Below are positions 5,765 to 5,816 of a stretch of 5,816 nt of DNA, in pieces. The DNA comes from Microbacteriaceae bacterium (lineage in GTDB: Bacteria; Actinomycetota; Actinomycetes; Actinomycetales; Microbacteriaceae), in NCBI GenBank assembly GCA_003454135.1, contig DMKW01000246.1, positions 1 to 5,816 of the forward strand, read 5' to 3'. Made by a program: the position numbers and the translations under genes. The notes beneath the pieces were generated by a model. That model searched no databases, had not been told where the DNA came from, and saw only the letters and a program-made list of their open reading frames with translations. How positions within the stretch are numbered: position 1 is the stretch's first letter; every line of letters begins with the position of its first letter.

Positions 5765-5816
5765 CTACTCCTCCAGAGGCCTCGGCGGCCCAGCCGCGGC
5801 AAACGCCTTCCGCCAG
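5765..5816 (-). CDS. O-antigen ligase family protein, 3' end only (copy 3, runs off window)
   Basis: On the minus strand the last 16 codons read WRKAFAAAGPPRPLEE and end at the TAG formed by 5765-5767. The WRKAFAA part equals the tail of ligase copy 1 (SWRKAFAATGP) and resembles copy 2 (SWRKAFAVAGG). The gene continues beyond the window, so whether it is intact is unknown. It is convergent with the dehydrogenase gene, three bases apart. Confidence 0.6.
   Translation of the reverse strand, partial: WRKAFAAAGPPRPLEE

Noticed and set aside
5790..5805. GCGGC/GCCGC hairpin near the dehydrogenase and ligase 3' ends as a bidirectional terminator
   Set aside because: The 5-bp stem lies inside ligase codons and has no T tract on either side; such pairings are expected by chance in GC-rich DNA.
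1..5816. Mobile element, CRISPR array or tRNA as the cause of the rearrangements
   Set aside because: I found no transposase motif, flanking terminal inverted repeats, regularly spaced short repeats or tRNA-like sequence anywhere in the window.

Overview
The window looks like a high-GC actinobacterial fragment dominated by the debris of a surface or exopolysaccharide locus. The DUF4012 and O-antigen-ligase-like pieces resemble those of Microbacteriaceae-type polysaccharide loci; this is an inference from remembered family features, not from a search. The left-most kilobase carries an unrelated gene of different composition and may come from a different genomic background, or even a different organism if this is an assembled metagenomic contig.

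Layout, left to right. (1) 1-1003 (+): 3' part of a VLRF1/baeRF-type peptidyl-tRNA hydrolase or release-factor-like protein, with its N-terminus cut off by the window edge. (2) About 1037-2458 (+): a DUF4012 protein missing its N-terminal membrane-anchor region. (3) 2459-2800: no intact gene; about 100 bases of coding-like sequence of unknown identity, then a broken ABC-F ATPase fragment with a visible Walker A motif and an internal TAG. (4) 2801 to about 3676 (-): C-terminal two thirds of a Wzy/WaaL-like O-antigen ligase. (5) About 3671-4069 (+): C-terminal fragment of a second DUF4012 protein, joined head to head to the truncated ligase. (6) 4094 to about 4288 (-): a second, smaller ligase fragment with a 303-base in-frame internal deletion. 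(7) 4454-5761 (+): an intact UDP-glucose 6-dehydrogenase, the only complete gene. (8) 5765-5816 (-): the 3' tip of a third ligase copy, running off the window.

The common theme is polysaccharide synthesis. UDP-glucose dehydrogenase would supply UDP-glucuronate, the ligase or polymerase would join repeat units at the membrane, and DUF4012 proteins are envelope-associated proteins often found in such loci. Only the dehydrogenase is demonstrably intact. The striking feature is architecture: three related ligase 3' ends, each on the minus strand and convergent with a forward gene or gene remnant, with two DUF4012 paralogs cut at internal points. This suggests repeated recombination between paralogs in a polysaccharide locus, or assembly chimerism at repeats. 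No tRNA, rRNA, CRISPR array, transposase or phage gene was recognised.
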